A DNA stretch of 64,000 bases. It comes from Labilithrix sp. Its GTDB lineage: Bacteria > Myxococcota_A > Polyangia > Polyangiales > Polyangiaceae. Position 1 is the first letter of the stretch, and the number at the start of each line of letters is the position of its first letter. Below the pieces are notes generated by a model. That model searched no databases and was not told the DNA's origin. It worked only from the letters and a program-made list of their open reading frames with translations. Positions 32,469 through 41,944 of this stretch are shown here, piece after piece. A program made the translations under genes and the position numbers. Location: contig JAHBWF010000014.1 in assembly GCA_019637105.1 (NCBI GenBank), positions 22,317-86,316 of the forward strand, written 5' to 3'.

Positions 32469-33755
32469 TCACGTCGCGGGCGACGACCGCGCGGCGGAGG
32501 CCTGCTCCTCGCACGAAGGCGTGTTCGGCGACTCGGCGACGCAGGTCCCGGGGACGCCCCCGGCGCGCACCTCCCGCTCGTAGAGCCGGAAGGCGGCGAC
32601 GAACACGCTCATGATGATCGGCGCGATGATGAGCCCCGCGAGCCCGAAGACCTCGATGCCCCCGAGCAGCGCGATCAACGTGAGGAGGGGGTGGCCGTGA
32701 CGGCGACCGCCGACGATCCGCGGGCGGATGACGTAGTCCGCGAGGGACGTGATCACGAGGACGCCCCAGGCGACGAGGATGATGGCTCGGACCGGGTGGC
32801 CCTCCAGCAGGAGGTAGCCGGAGATCGGCACCCAGATGATGAGCGTGCCGATGACCGGGAGGAACGAGGCGAGCGCGGTGGCGGCGGCCCAGAGGAGCGG
32901 CTGCGGGACCCCGAGCGCCGCGTAGCCGATCCCTCCGAAGACGCCCTGGACGACGGCGGTCGCGATCGTCCCGATGAACGCCGTGCGCGCGACCTCGCGG
33001 GCCTCGACGAGGAGCGCGCGCGTGTGGCGCGGCTCGAGCGGCGCGATGCGCTCGATGCGCCGCGCGATCCCGGGCCCCTCGATCAGCACGTAGTACATCG
33101 TCATCAGCGCGACGACGAGGCCGAGCAGCGCCTCGCTCGTCGTCCGGACGACGACCGCGGTGGTGGCCGCCGCGAAGGTCGCGGCCGCTTCGAGCTCCCG
33201 CTGCGCCCACGCGTAGAGCTTCGCCGTATCGACGCCCAGGTTCGAGATGGCGTTCGCGGCGTGCGTCCCGACGACGCCCTCGAGGGATCCGGCGCTGCCC
33301 TGCTCGTTCAGGTGCGTGACGAGCTTCATGAGCTCGTTCGCCAGCGCGACGAGCACCGTCGACCCCGCGAACGCGACGAGGAGCCCCGCCGCCAGGGTCG
33401 TGAGCCCCGCCGCCCAGCTCGCGCGCCCGCCGAGCTTCCGGCAGAGGATCCGGTAGGGTCGATGCGCGGAGACGGCGAGGACGACGCCGAGCACGACGGC
33501 GATCCAGAGCGGAGCCGCGATGGTGGCGGCGCCGAGGAACGAGAGCAGCACCACCGCGACGAGGGCCCATTTGCGGGTCTTCACGACGTAGGGCGCAGCC
33601 TCCGGCAGCGACGGCGTCAGCGAGACGCTCGAGGCCGCGCGCGTCCGCGTCGTTCCGCTCGCCGGATGACTGCCCGAGTCGGGATGCTCCGCTCCTGCCA
33701 CCTGGAGACGAGAAGCAGCACCCGTGCCTCGGGTCGAGGCACGCGGTTGAGGCAC
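32469..33755 (-). CDS. AI-2E family transporter (permease)
   Basis: 428 residues with about eight hydrophobic helices: WALVAVVLLSFLGAATIAAPLWIAVVLGVVLAVSA, then a large soluble region, LLGLVVALMTMYYVLIEG, FIGTIATAVVQGVFGGIGYAALGVPQPLLWAAATALASFLPVIGTLIIWVPISGYLLLEG, and the YVIRPRIVGGR / HPLLTLIALLGGIEVFGLAGLIIAPII signature. Family substrates vary (autoinducer-2, Na+/H+). The start is a GTG at 33755 with a 55-residue polar extension; a later start is possible. It ends 97 bp upstream of the auxiliary lipoprotein gene on the same strand. Confidence 0.88.
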   Translation of the reverse strand: MPQPRASTRGTGAASRLQVAGAEHPDSGSHPASGTTRTRAASSVSLTPSLPEAAPYVVKTRKWALVAVVLLSFLGAATIAAPLWIAVVLGVVLAVSAHRPYRILCRKLGGRASWAAGLTTLAAGLLVAFAGSTVLVALANELMKLVTHLNEQGSAGSLEGVVGTHAANAISNLGVDTAKLYAWAQRELEAAATFAAATTAVVVRTTSEALLGLVVALMTMYYVLIEGPGIARRIERIAPLEPRHTRALLVEAREVARTAFIGTIATAVVQGVFGGIGYAALGVPQPLLWAAATALASFLPVIGTLIIWVPISGYLLLEGHPVRAIILVAWGVLVITSLADYVIRPRIVGGRRHGHPLLTLIALLGGIEVFGLAGLIIAPIIMSVFVAAFRLYEREVRAGGVPGTCVAESPNTPSCEEQASAARSSPAT

Positions 33756-33928
33756 TTCGCCTCACGACGCCGGACGCCTCCGACGACGCGCGGCGCGCCG
33801 GATCGGAGCGATCCCGACCCGTGCTCGCGCTGGGGACCGACGGCCGCTCGGCGCGGCACGACGGAGCCGCGCCGGCGCCCGCGACGCGGTGGCCGATGTA
33901 GCGAAAGCGTGCACCGGCTCTGGGGAGA

Positions 33929-34462
33929 TTGACGACTCCGGTGCCCGAGGATCATCATCGAAGGCTCGGTCGCGGCGTCGGTGGCGCGACTCGCTCACGA
34001 AGAGGAAGATCGTTGAATCGACGGAAGGGCGCACGGACGACCGGCGAGCCTCTCGCCAAGCAGAGCGGCAAGGTCCCACGCCATCGCGGTCGGCCGACGG
34101 CGAGCGAAGGCGACGCCGCGACGAGTCAGCTTCGCCGACGCTCCGAGCTCGCGGCCGAGCTCGAAGCGTCCCGCGTGGAGGTGCGCGCGCCTCCGCGCGA
34201 GCCCGGCTTCGTCGCCGACGAGCCTGCGGACGGCGTCCCCACGCCGCGGCCGCGCGTGCCGCTGGGCTGCGTACCGCGGCGCGTGATGGCCGAGCGGGAC
34301 CTGCTCGCCCTGCCGCTCGATCACCGCGCGGGGTTCGTGCTCGCGCACGTCGACGGGGAGACGAGCGTCCGGACGCTCATCGACGTGTGCGGGCTGCCGC
34401 ACGACGAGCTCGTCGACCTCGTCGCCGATCTCCTCGCGCTGCGCGTCATCGAGCTCGGTTGA
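33929..34462 (+). CDS. Hypothetical protein with C-terminal winged-helix-like myxobacterial module
   Basis: Up to 177 residues. The N-terminal half is Arg-rich low complexity. The C-terminal about 55 residues (ALPLDHRAGFVLAHVDGETSVRTLIDVCGLPHDELVDLVADLLALRVIEL) match a small module found in many myxobacterial proteins with the pattern FVLxxIDGxTSVxxLxxxxGLPxxEx...LxxLxxLGVI. The start is uncertain: a TTG at 34013 follows GAGGAAGATCG and is attractive. The stop is 3 bp from the stop of the convergent gene. Confidence 0.65.
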   Translation: MTTPVPEDHHRRLGRGVGGATRSRRGRSLNRRKGARTTGEPLAKQSGKVPRHRGRPTASEGDAATSQLRRRSELAAELEASRVEVRAPPREPGFVADEPADGVPTPRPRVPLGCVPRRVMAERDLLALPLDHRAGFVLAHVDGETSVRTLIDVCGLPHDELVDLVADLLALRVIELG

Positions 34463-34465
34463 GCT

Positions 34466-35527
34466 TCAGCGCGCGCCGCCCTTGCGCGACGACGACGGGA
34501 CCGGCGGCGGCTGGGCCTTCGGTTTGTCTTGCTTCGCGGTGTCCGCCTCGACGTCGCGGAACGACAGCGGCGCCTCGTCGGCGCTGAGCATCGTCCCCGA
34601 CTGCGCCGGCGCGACGCGCGCGTCGACGGCGGGCCAGCTCGCCCCCACGTTCACGTCCTCGGCGAGCGACGACATCATCGCGGCGCGGGCCTCGGCGAGC
34701 GGCCCGTCGGGCGCCGGCCGATCGGCGACGGGCGCGACGTCGATCCGCGGGGGGTCGAGGCCGGGGATCTCCGGGACGGCGACGTCGTCGCCCGAACCGC
34801 CGGGCATCTCCGTCGGCATCGCGTGCTGCGAGACGAGGCCGAGCTTCCGCGCGAGCGCGTCGAGCGCGAACAGGAGCGCCTCCTGCGAGGTCTTCGAGAG
34901 GATCGTCTCCCACCCGAGCGCGCCGACGAGGCCGGCCGGCGAGCCGTCCCCCGACTCGTGCACCTTGCGCATCCAGCCGATGATCTGATCCTTCGACAGC
35001 GTGTCGCAGAGCGTGTCGGTCCCTTTGAGCTTGCCGCCGCGCCCTTCGAGGTTGAGGAGGAACCAGCGATCGTCGAAGAGCCCGAGCTCGCGCCCGACCG
35101 CCAGCGCCTTCTGGATCGCCACGCCGGTGAGCTTGCCCGTGCGCCAGAACGACCACCAATCGGTCAGCGGCGTCCAGTCGACGAGGGTCTGCGCGTTGAC
35201 GCCCTCCTCGAAGGTGGCCTCGTCGACGTCGCCCGCCGCGAGCGCGTCGGCCACGACCTGACGGACCTTGTCGTCCGTGTCGCGGACGGCGGACTTCGCG
35301 CCGCGGATGCCCCAGCCCGAGATGATCGGGCCGCGGACCTCGGGAGGGATGTGGAGGAAGATCCGGTCGTCCGCCGCGCCGTCCGCCCGCGGGAAGAAGA
35401 AATCGACCATCTCACGCGCCGTACGGACCCGCCCGGCCTCGGTCCGTCGATGCTCCTCCATCGTCAGACAGAACCTCGAGACTGCGTTCTTGCGATCGTT
35501 GCGGACGTCGCCGGGAGCTCGCGCCAT
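34466..35527 (-). CDS. Hypothetical protein, 353 aa
   Basis: Starts at the ATG at 35527, which follows GGAGGAAGG with good spacing. Residues 25-240 are ordered-looking: MVDFFFPRADG, FLHIPPEVRGPIISGWGIRGAKSA, LVDWTPLTDWWSFWRTGKLTGVAIQKALAVGRELGLFDDRWFLLNLEGRGG, then helices (QEALLFALDALARKLGL). The rest is Pro/Ser/Ala-rich low complexity. No family is recognised, and no signal or membrane segment is seen. It shares a 317-bp divergent promoter region with the kinase at 35845. Confidence 0.75.
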   Translation of the reverse strand: MARAPGDVRNDRKNAVSRFCLTMEEHRRTEAGRVRTAREMVDFFFPRADGAADDRIFLHIPPEVRGPIISGWGIRGAKSAVRDTDDKVRQVVADALAAGDVDEATFEEGVNAQTLVDWTPLTDWWSFWRTGKLTGVAIQKALAVGRELGLFDDRWFLLNLEGRGGKLKGTDTLCDTLSKDQIIGWMRKVHESGDGSPAGLVGALGWETILSKTSQEALLFALDALARKLGLVSQHAMPTEMPGGSGDDVAVPEIPGLDPPRIDVAPVADRPAPDGPLAEARAAMMSSLAEDVNVGASWPAVDARVAPAQSGTMLSADEAPLSFRDVEADTAKQDKPKAQPPPVPSSSRKGGAR

Positions 35528-35844
35528 CAATGCCTTCCTCCGAATCGCGAAGCGAGCGACGAGGATACGCGTGTAGACAAACCGCAGGCAACGAGACGGC
35601 TTCGATTCGTTCGCGCGCCGACCTCGGACGATGTCTCACATCTCGTGACGCTTCACGCGCGCACGGCACAGCGTGAGCGCCCGCCAACCGGCCAGAACTC
35701 CCCGAGACACACCGCGTCAACCCCTGTGAGTCGGCGGATCCATCGCAACCGCGAAATGCGCATTTCACGAATGAAATGGGGACGATCCGCAGACCGGGCG
35801 ATTGACCGCGCGCGAGAGAGAGTGAGATCCTCTCCGTCGAGTCC
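35528..35844. promoter_or_regulatory. Divergent intergenic region with nested palindromes
   Basis: Contains the perfect 14-bp palindrome GAAATGCGCATTTC (35751-35764) and, sharing its right half, a second inverted repeat ATTTCA-CGAA-TGAAAT (35760-35775). The half-site GAAAT therefore occurs three times within 25 bp in alternating orientation, about 70 bp upstream of the kinase gene. No gene is seen in the region. A homodimeric regulator site is likely. Confidence 0.55.
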
Positions 35845-38442
35845 ATGCAGACGCTCCCCCCGGACGACTTCTTGCCGGTGCTGGTCGCGGACCTCGCGGA
35901 CGACGGCGCCCGAGAGGTCCTCGACGCCGCCGCGCTCCGTGGGGGCCGCGTCTGGGTCCCGCTCGAGACGGCTCCGGTCAACGCGACGGCGCACGTCCTC
36001 GAGGTGCACACGCCGCACGCGGAGCCGTTCTTCTACGTCGCTCACCCGCTCGGTCCGCCGACGGAAGACGGCTTCCCGCTCCGCATCGAGCCGATGCCCG
36101 ACGCGGAGGTGACGCACCCGCGCGCCGACGCGCCGCTCGCGGCCGGCGCGGCGACGGACGGCGGCGTCGTCCGGGGCCGGCGCTCGCAGACGAGCATGGC
36201 CCTCAGCGAGAGCCACACGAAGGACCTCTCGTACGTGGGGCCGCTGCCCACCGAGGACGGGCACGACTCGAAGATCGGCCGCGCGCTCGCCGGCGGCAAG
36301 CTCGTGATCGAGGAGCTCATCGGACGCGGGGGCGTGGGCGCGGTCTACAAGGCGCGCCACCGCGAGCTGATGATGCCCGTCGCGGTGAAGGTCCTCCACG
36401 AGTCGTTCCAGAGCGACATCGACTTCTGCCGCCGCTTCTACGCCGAGGCGCTCGCGGCGAGCCGCCTCGACCACCCGAACATCACGCGCGTCATCGACTT
36501 CGGGCAGGAGCCGGACGGGCAGCTCTACTTCGCGATGGAGTACCTCGACGGCGTCGAGCTCCGGACCGTGCTCGAGAGCGAGCGCAAGCTGCCCGGGACG
36601 CGCATCGCCGCGGTGATGATGCAGGTCTGCGCGGGCCTCTCGCACGCGCACGCGCGCGGGATCGTCCACCGCGACATCAAGCCCGAGAACCTCGTGCTCG
36701 TGCCGAGCCAGGACGACGACGGGCGGCCCATCGAGGTCGTCAAGGTGTGCGATTTCGGGATCGCGCTCCACCGCGCCGTCCCCGCCGAGGACGAGGGCGT
36801 CGTCGCCGGCACGCCCGAGTACATGTCGCCCGAGCAGTGTCGCTCCGACGATCTCGACGCGCGGAGCGACGTCTACGCCTGCGGCGTCGTCCTCTACGAG
36901 CTCGCCACCGGACAGGTGCCGTTCATCGCCGAGCGCCCCGCGCAGCTCTTGAACAAGCACCAGTACACGCCGCCGTTGCCTCCCTCGAAGATCGATCCGT
37001 CGGTCGATCCGCTGCTCGAGGCGATCATCATGAAGGCGCTGTCGAAGGAGCCCGCCGACCGCCAGCAGTCGATGCGCGAGCTCCGCGCGGCGCTGCGCGA
37101 GCTGCTCGACCCCATCATCGTCGAAGCGTCGCCGACCCCGCCCTCGATGCGCGAGCTGCCGTCGAGCGAGGACTTCGCGCCCGCCCCCCGCGGCAAGCTG
37201 CCGACGCTCCCCGACGACAACGGCTCCGGCGAGATGCTCACCGCGAAGACGGCGCACGACGACGCGCCCGCCTGGCTCGAGCGCGGCCCCGTCTACGCCA
37301 ACGCGCACGCGTCGCAGCCGGGCAACGTCGGCGCCGCGCCGGCCGACCCGACGCCGGACGGTCTCGTCCAGAACACGATCGCGTGGACGACGCGCCTCGC
37401 GCAGACCACCGATCCGAAGGCGTTCGCGCAGGCGGCGCAGAAGCTCGAGGGCGCCATCCGCGTGCTCGCCCAGCGAGGCGAGGTGGACACGCTCTGGCGC
37501 GTGTCGAGCACGATGGGCGGCGTCGCGTCCGAGGGCAGCGCGGCGGTCGGCTCGCGCGCGTGGTCCGCGACGAAGCTCCTGCGCGTCTTCGACGATCCGG
37601 CGATCCTCGTCCAGATCGCGGAGCAGCTCCTCCACGGGCCGGCCGAGGCGCGCGACAAGGCGCGGCGGCTGCTCGTCCACGGCGGCGTCGCGGGGGCGTA
37701 CGGCCTCTACGGCGCGCGCGTGAAGCTCGCGCGCGTCTCCGCCGTCCGCCCCCACTTCGTGACGGTGCTCAAGGACTTCGGCCCGAAGGCGTGGCCCGTG
37801 GTGAAGGCCGCGCTCGAGAAGATCTCCGCCACGGCGGCGCCGAACGCGGCGACGCTCGAGCTCGCGGAGGACCTGCTCCTCTGCGTCCCGGTCGTCGGGG
37901 ACGAGTCGGCCGGTCACGTCGTGCTCAAGTTCCTGCGCTGGCCGCACTCGGGCGTCTGCCGCGCGGCGGCGGCCTCGATCATCAAGCTCTGGGGCGATCG
38001 CGCCAAGCCCGTCTTCGTCGCGATGGTCCAGAGCAAGGAGGACGTCGTCCGCGTCGCCGGCATCGCCGGCCTCCGTCAGCTCCGCGCCATCGACGAGCAC
38101 CTCGTGCCGCGCCTCCAGGCCATCCTCACGCGCCGCGTGCCCGCGAGCGAAGAGGTGCGGGCCGCGGCCGCCCTCGCGCTCGGACACGCGTCGGACACCG
38201 CCCGCCAGCCGGCGGTCTCGCTGCTCGCGCAGCTCCTCACGCCGCAGCGCGACCAGCCCACGCCGGAGTCGTTCCGCTCGAACGGCGCGCTCTCGAAGCA
38301 GGACGCCGTGATCATCGCGATGGCCCGCTCGCTCCTCGCGGTCGGCGGCAAGCCGTACCGCGGCCTCGTCGCGGAGCGCGCGGAGCGGAGCCCCGAGCCG
38401 CTGCGCGCTCAGCTCCGCGGGCTGCTGACGCAGTCGGGCTGA
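35845..38442 (+). CDS. Ser/Thr protein kinase with C-terminal HEAT-like repeats
   Basis: 865 residues. A roughly 110-residue N-terminal domain of unknown type (possibly PilZ-like: REVLDAAALRGGRVWVPLE) precedes a Hanks-type kinase (about 150-430): GRGGVGAVYKARH, VAVKVLH with its Lys, VHRDIKPENLVL, VCDFGIAL, GTPEYMSPEQ. After a linker, about residues 500-860 are helical repeats with HEAT-like spacing (RVAGIAGLRQLRAIDEHLVPRL, EEVRAAAALALGHASD). No membrane helix, so it is cytosolic; the repeats likely bind partners. Ends 31 bp from the convergent lipoprotein pseudogene. Confidence 0.88.
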   Translation: MQTLPPDDFLPVLVADLADDGAREVLDAAALRGGRVWVPLETAPVNATAHVLEVHTPHAEPFFYVAHPLGPPTEDGFPLRIEPMPDAEVTHPRADAPLAAGAATDGGVVRGRRSQTSMALSESHTKDLSYVGPLPTEDGHDSKIGRALAGGKLVIEELIGRGGVGAVYKARHRELMMPVAVKVLHESFQSDIDFCRRFYAEALAASRLDHPNITRVIDFGQEPDGQLYFAMEYLDGVELRTVLESERKLPGTRIAAVMMQVCAGLSHAHARGIVHRDIKPENLVLVPSQDDDGRPIEVVKVCDFGIALHRAVPAEDEGVVAGTPEYMSPEQCRSDDLDARSDVYACGVVLYELATGQVPFIAERPAQLLNKHQYTPPLPPSKIDPSVDPLLEAIIMKALSKEPADRQQSMRELRAALRELLDPIIVEASPTPPSMRELPSSEDFAPAPRGKLPTLPDDNGSGEMLTAKTAHDDAPAWLERGPVYANAHASQPGNVGAAPADPTPDGLVQNTIAWTTRLAQTTDPKAFAQAAQKLEGAIRVLAQRGEVDTLWRVSSTMGGVASEGSAAVGSRAWSATKLLRVFDDPAILVQIAEQLLHGPAEARDKARRLLVHGGVAGAYGLYGARVKLARVSAVRPHFVTVLKDFGPKAWPVVKAALEKISATAAPNAATLELAEDLLLCVPVVGDESAGHVVLKFLRWPHSGVCRAAAASIIKLWGDRAKPVFVAMVQSKEDVVRVAGIAGLRQLRAIDEHLVPRLQAILTRRVPASEEVRAAAALALGHASDTARQPAVSLLAQLLTPQRDQPTPESFRSNGALSKQDAVIIAMARSLLAVGGKPYRGLVAERAERSPEPLRAQLRGLLTQSG

Positions 38443-38473
38443 CGGCGCGCGCGCCCCTCGGCGAACCGGGCGC

Positions 38474-39074
38474 TCAGGGGACGAGCGTGAAGATCTCCTG
38501 CCTGTCGCCGTCGTACAGGACGATCCCCGCGCTCGACGCCGTGTAGCCGTACGTCTCGGCCGGTCCGGTCGCGCACGTCGGCGTGAGCACGAGGCTCGTC
38601 TCGCGCGTCGTGTACGTCCCCGCCGTGAGCCGGTCGGCGCCGAGCCCGTCCGTCTCCGTCCCCTCGGCGCCGATGATCTTCGCGTGGGCCGCGGTGAGCC
38701 GCAGCTGCTTGCTGAAGATCTTCCCCGTGACCTGCTGGCGCGCGACGTCCTCGCCGCCGTCGACGATCGGCGCGACCCACACGTACGCCTCCGACAGGAC
38801 GTACGTGCCCGGCGCGATCGTCCCGCCGAGCGGCGGCGGCTGCTCTCCGGCGGTCCGGATCCCCATGGTTGCGCCCGCCTCCCGCTCCATCGCGCAGAGT
38901 GTCGCCGCCGTCGCCGGCGTCGTTCGGGGCGCCGGTCGGGCCCGAGGTGGGGACGGGCGCGCCGCTCGAGCCTCCGCCCTCGGTCACGGCGGGGTCGCCC
39001 CCTCCGCACGCGGCCGAGAGCGGAGCCGAGGCGACGCCGGCGACGAGGACGAAGAGCGCGGGGCGGCGCGGCAT
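38474..39074 (-). pseudogene. Small lipoprotein, second gene of cassette A, frameshifted
   Basis: The ATG at 39074 gives a signal PALFVLVAGVASAPLSAACGG with a lipobox Cys and a Gly/Asp-rich linker up to DAGDGGD. The frame then breaks near 38900: one extra base turns the expected GDLCAMEREAG into GDTLRDG. In the other frame the protein continues MEREAGATMGIRTAGEQ, PPLGGTIAPGTYVLSEAYVW to the stop at 38474. Alignment with the intact paralogue at 45297 (DLCDPAA, PLGGAIEPGTYVLTEVTRF) shows where the shift lies. Either a pseudogene or a one-base sequence error. It begins 2 bp after the stop of the 955-aa gene. Confidence 0.78.
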
Positions 39075-39076
39075 CG

Positions 39077-41944
39077 TCACTCCTGCGGGACGCAGCTGAA
39101 GAGCTGACGCCACTGGTAGAGGAGCGGCGCGACGACGCCGTTCGAGTGGAGCGTCATGTAGACGCGGAGCCACCGCCTCGACGGCTGCGACGGGCCGGGC
39201 GGATCGTTCTGGAGGTGATAGGAGATCGGCAGCGGATCGCCCGCCCCGTTCCTGTCCCACTGCCAGTCGAGGGGCCCGAGCGCCGGGCTGTTGATCGAGT
39301 CGGCCGTCCCGGCGCTCACCGTCGCCGGGGCGGCGGGCGGCGGCGCGGGGGGCAAGGACGCGGGATCGTCCGCCGTGGCCGCGCGGAACTCGATCGACGC
39401 GCCGGCCGCGACGCGCGCCTGCCACTGGAAGAGCTGCCACTGGACGCGGTGGCCGGACGGGCAGACGCCCTCGTAGTCGCGGACGAAGGTCTGGCTCGAC
39501 GGCGTGGGCGGCGGAGGAGGAGTCGGCGGCGGCGCCGGGGGCGCTCCGACGCACGCGGTGAGCTGGAAGAGCTGGTAGGCGAGCGCCTTCTCTTCGGCGG
39601 TGAGCGCCGGGCCCGGGTTGCCGGCGCCGAAGCCGGCGCACGCCCCGGGGAACCGGTTGGAGGCCGACGTGGTGTCGGTCGGCTGCCGCGACGCCGAGAC
39701 GTGCATCGCGTTGACGATCACGCGGCCGCAGGTGCTGGCGGCGCCGAGCGGCGTCTCGAACGAGAAGCTGAGCGAGTGGTTGCCGCCGGGCGTGGCCGCC
39801 CACTCGTCGGGCGCGGGCGCCGTCCAGGTCGAGAGCCCGCGGATGAACTCGGTCACGCCCGTCCCGGCCACGAGGTACTGCATCTTCGGCTGATCGAGCT
39901 GCACGTACGGCGGAGCGAACGCCGTCATGGCGTTGTTCGCCTGGAGGAAGTCGTAGAGCCCTTGCTGCTGCGCGTTCCCGTTGAGCACGCGCGCCTTCGA
40001 CGGCTCGTTGCCCCAGTTGTTCATGTTCGCGGTCGGCGCGTTGGTGGCGACGACCGCCGTGTCGTTCCACGGGGCCTGGCCGGCGCGCGTGATGCCGTTG
40101 GCGGCCCAGTGGTCGACGAAGAGGCGGCCGCCCTGGTCGGCGTACGCGGTCACGCGCGAGCGATCGCTGGTGGTTCCCGACGACATCCCGTTCCACGCGC
40201 CGGTGTTCGCGTCGCAGCTCCCCAGGACGGCGTCGTAGGCGTTGATGCGGCCGCCGGACTGCCAGAGCAGGCTGGCCGCGGGCGCGGAGGAGCCGAGCCC
40301 GGAGCTCGTGCTCGGCGGGTTGTACGCGGTGTCGGTCTGCATGCCCGTCGAGCGGTAGACGTGGAAGCGCTTCGGCGTCGTCGTCCAGTTCGCGGCGGTC
40401 GGGGCGACGAACTCGGAGTCGCTGACGCCGAGGCGTCGGAAGAGGCACTCGAGCGTCTCCTTCGAGCCGAGGACGAAGGCGAGCTTCGGCATCTTCACCG
40501 AGATGCCGTCCGCCATGTTCCGCGGCATCCTCGCGGCGCCCTCGGGGACCGCCGTCGTGCTGCACGCGGGGACGTCGCCGACGCTGAACTGCCTCCGCCA
40601 GCGCCCCGACTGGACGACGAGCGTCTGGTTCGGGCCCGGCACGGCGTTGTAGAGGGTGAAGGTCCCGTTCGGCGCCGTGTAGTCGAAGGCGAGCGCCGGT
40701 GACGCGACCGAGGCGCAGGTGTCGCACGCCGGCGGACCGGCCGCGGGGTTGTCGGAGAGCGCCACGAGCGGCCCGGCGGGTTGGTAGACGTGGATGCTGC
40801 TGAGCCGGAGGTTGTTGCCGTAGGGGTTGCCCGCGCTCTGGAAGCCGGACGGATCGTAGACCGTCCCGGTGATGCGGGTGTCGCACGCGCCGCACGCGGC
40901 GCAGCCGGGGGCGCCGTCGATCTTCGCCGCCGCCGCGTTGTTCCGGCAACGCGGCTCGGCGACGTCGCGCTGCCCCGCGTTGACGAGGGCCAAGGAGCTC
41001 CCGCCGAGCGAGCAGCCGAGGACGTTCGTGCACCGCCCGGGATCGAGGCCGGTCGGGCCGACGTCGACCGTGCAGTCCGCCGTCGGATAGCTCGCCGTGC
41101 AGCCGTCCTCGACCGCGTTCGTGATGTTGACGCCGAGGACCGTGTTGGGCGGGACGGGCGCGGAGCCGCGATTGCACACGGGGATGACGGGGACGCCCGC
41201 GGCGAACTCGCACGCGGCGCCGATCGTGAGGTCGACGCCGCCGGCCGTCGGATCGTAGTAGCCGTCGCCGCCGTTCCAGACGCACGTGCTCGACGCGACG
41301 TCGCACCGGAAGTCCTGCTGGCAGACGGAGTGATCGACGACGCCGCCGGGGGCGCACGCGGCGCCGTGCACGTTCACGGCGCCCGCGCACTGGGAGTCGC
41401 CGTCGGGAGCGCCGACGAACGTCCCCGGCCCGACCGCGCCGGAGACCGGGAGCGTCAGCCCGCCGTCGGCGAGGACGAAGCCGGGTCCCGCGTCGACCCC
41501 GATCGGATCGTCCGAGGTGACGTTGCAGTACGGGTCGCAGGCGTCGATCCCCGGGGGACACGGACCCGGCGCGCCGAGCGCCTGGACGCCGAGGCCCGAG
41601 CCGTCGGCGGTGCGAATCGGCAGAGACTTCCTGGTCACCTCGCCGTCGAGGCACTCGCCCCACGCGCCGTTCGGCTGGCACGTCCGCGTGCCCTCGAAGC
41701 ACCAGATGAAGTCGTTGTCTCCCTTGACCTTCTCGCCGCACGCGACGCTCGTCCCCGGCGACGGGCAAGGACACCCGGCGCGAGGGGTCGCGCACGTCGG
41801 CTCGTCGACGCCGTCTTCGCCAGGCTCCGCGGCGAGCGGGTTGCCGGTCCCACACGACGACGTCGCGAACAGCGTCGCGACGAAGACCGCGATCGAAGCG
41901 ACGCCCGCGCGCTTGGCAAACCTTCGCCAGGAGATCGACTCCAT
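39077..41944 (-). CDS. Large secreted Cys-rich protein, first gene of cassette A
   Basis: 955 residues. Signal peptide with lipobox-like TLFATSSCGTG. Cys-rich N-terminal part (CATPRAGCPCPSPGTSVACGEKVKGDNDFIWCFEGTRTC), then CDPYCNV, a VCNRGS segment, CAACGACDTRITGTVYDPSGFQSAG with a carboxypeptidase-regulatory-like fold, CDTCASV, a region with SGRWRRQFSVG, a middle module (GGRLFVDHWAANGITR) and a Pro-rich hinge (APPAPPPTPPPPPTPSS) before a beta-rich C-terminal module (CPSGHRVQWQLFQWQARVAAGASIEFRAAT). Probably a cell-surface adhesin or scaffold. Closely similar throughout to the protein at 42596. Confidence 0.85.
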   Translation of the reverse strand: MESISWRRFAKRAGVASIAVFVATLFATSSCGTGNPLAAEPGEDGVDEPTCATPRAGCPCPSPGTSVACGEKVKGDNDFIWCFEGTRTCQPNGAWGECLDGEVTRKSLPIRTADGSGLGVQALGAPGPCPPGIDACDPYCNVTSDDPIGVDAGPGFVLADGGLTLPVSGAVGPGTFVGAPDGDSQCAGAVNVHGAACAPGGVVDHSVCQQDFRCDVASSTCVWNGGDGYYDPTAGGVDLTIGAACEFAAGVPVIPVCNRGSAPVPPNTVLGVNITNAVEDGCTASYPTADCTVDVGPTGLDPGRCTNVLGCSLGGSSLALVNAGQRDVAEPRCRNNAAAAKIDGAPGCAACGACDTRITGTVYDPSGFQSAGNPYGNNLRLSSIHVYQPAGPLVALSDNPAAGPPACDTCASVASPALAFDYTAPNGTFTLYNAVPGPNQTLVVQSGRWRRQFSVGDVPACSTTAVPEGAARMPRNMADGISVKMPKLAFVLGSKETLECLFRRLGVSDSEFVAPTAANWTTTPKRFHVYRSTGMQTDTAYNPPSTSSGLGSSAPAASLLWQSGGRINAYDAVLGSCDANTGAWNGMSSGTTSDRSRVTAYADQGGRLFVDHWAANGITRAGQAPWNDTAVVATNAPTANMNNWGNEPSKARVLNGNAQQQGLYDFLQANNAMTAFAPPYVQLDQPKMQYLVAGTGVTEFIRGLSTWTAPAPDEWAATPGGNHSLSFSFETPLGAASTCGRVIVNAMHVSASRQPTDTTSASNRFPGACAGFGAGNPGPALTAEEKALAYQLFQLTACVGAPPAPPPTPPPPPTPSSQTFVRDYEGVCPSGHRVQWQLFQWQARVAAGASIEFRAATADDPASLPPAPPPAAPATVSAGTADSINSPALGPLDWQWDRNGAGDPLPISYHLQNDPPGPSQPSRRWLRVYMTLHSNGVVAPLLYQWRQLFSCVPQE

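Noticed and set aside
30040-33765. 1241-residue minus-strand open frame
   Set aside because: Overlaps the kinase-REC fusion, the auxiliary lipoprotein and the AI-2E gene; composition is typical of a shadow frame.
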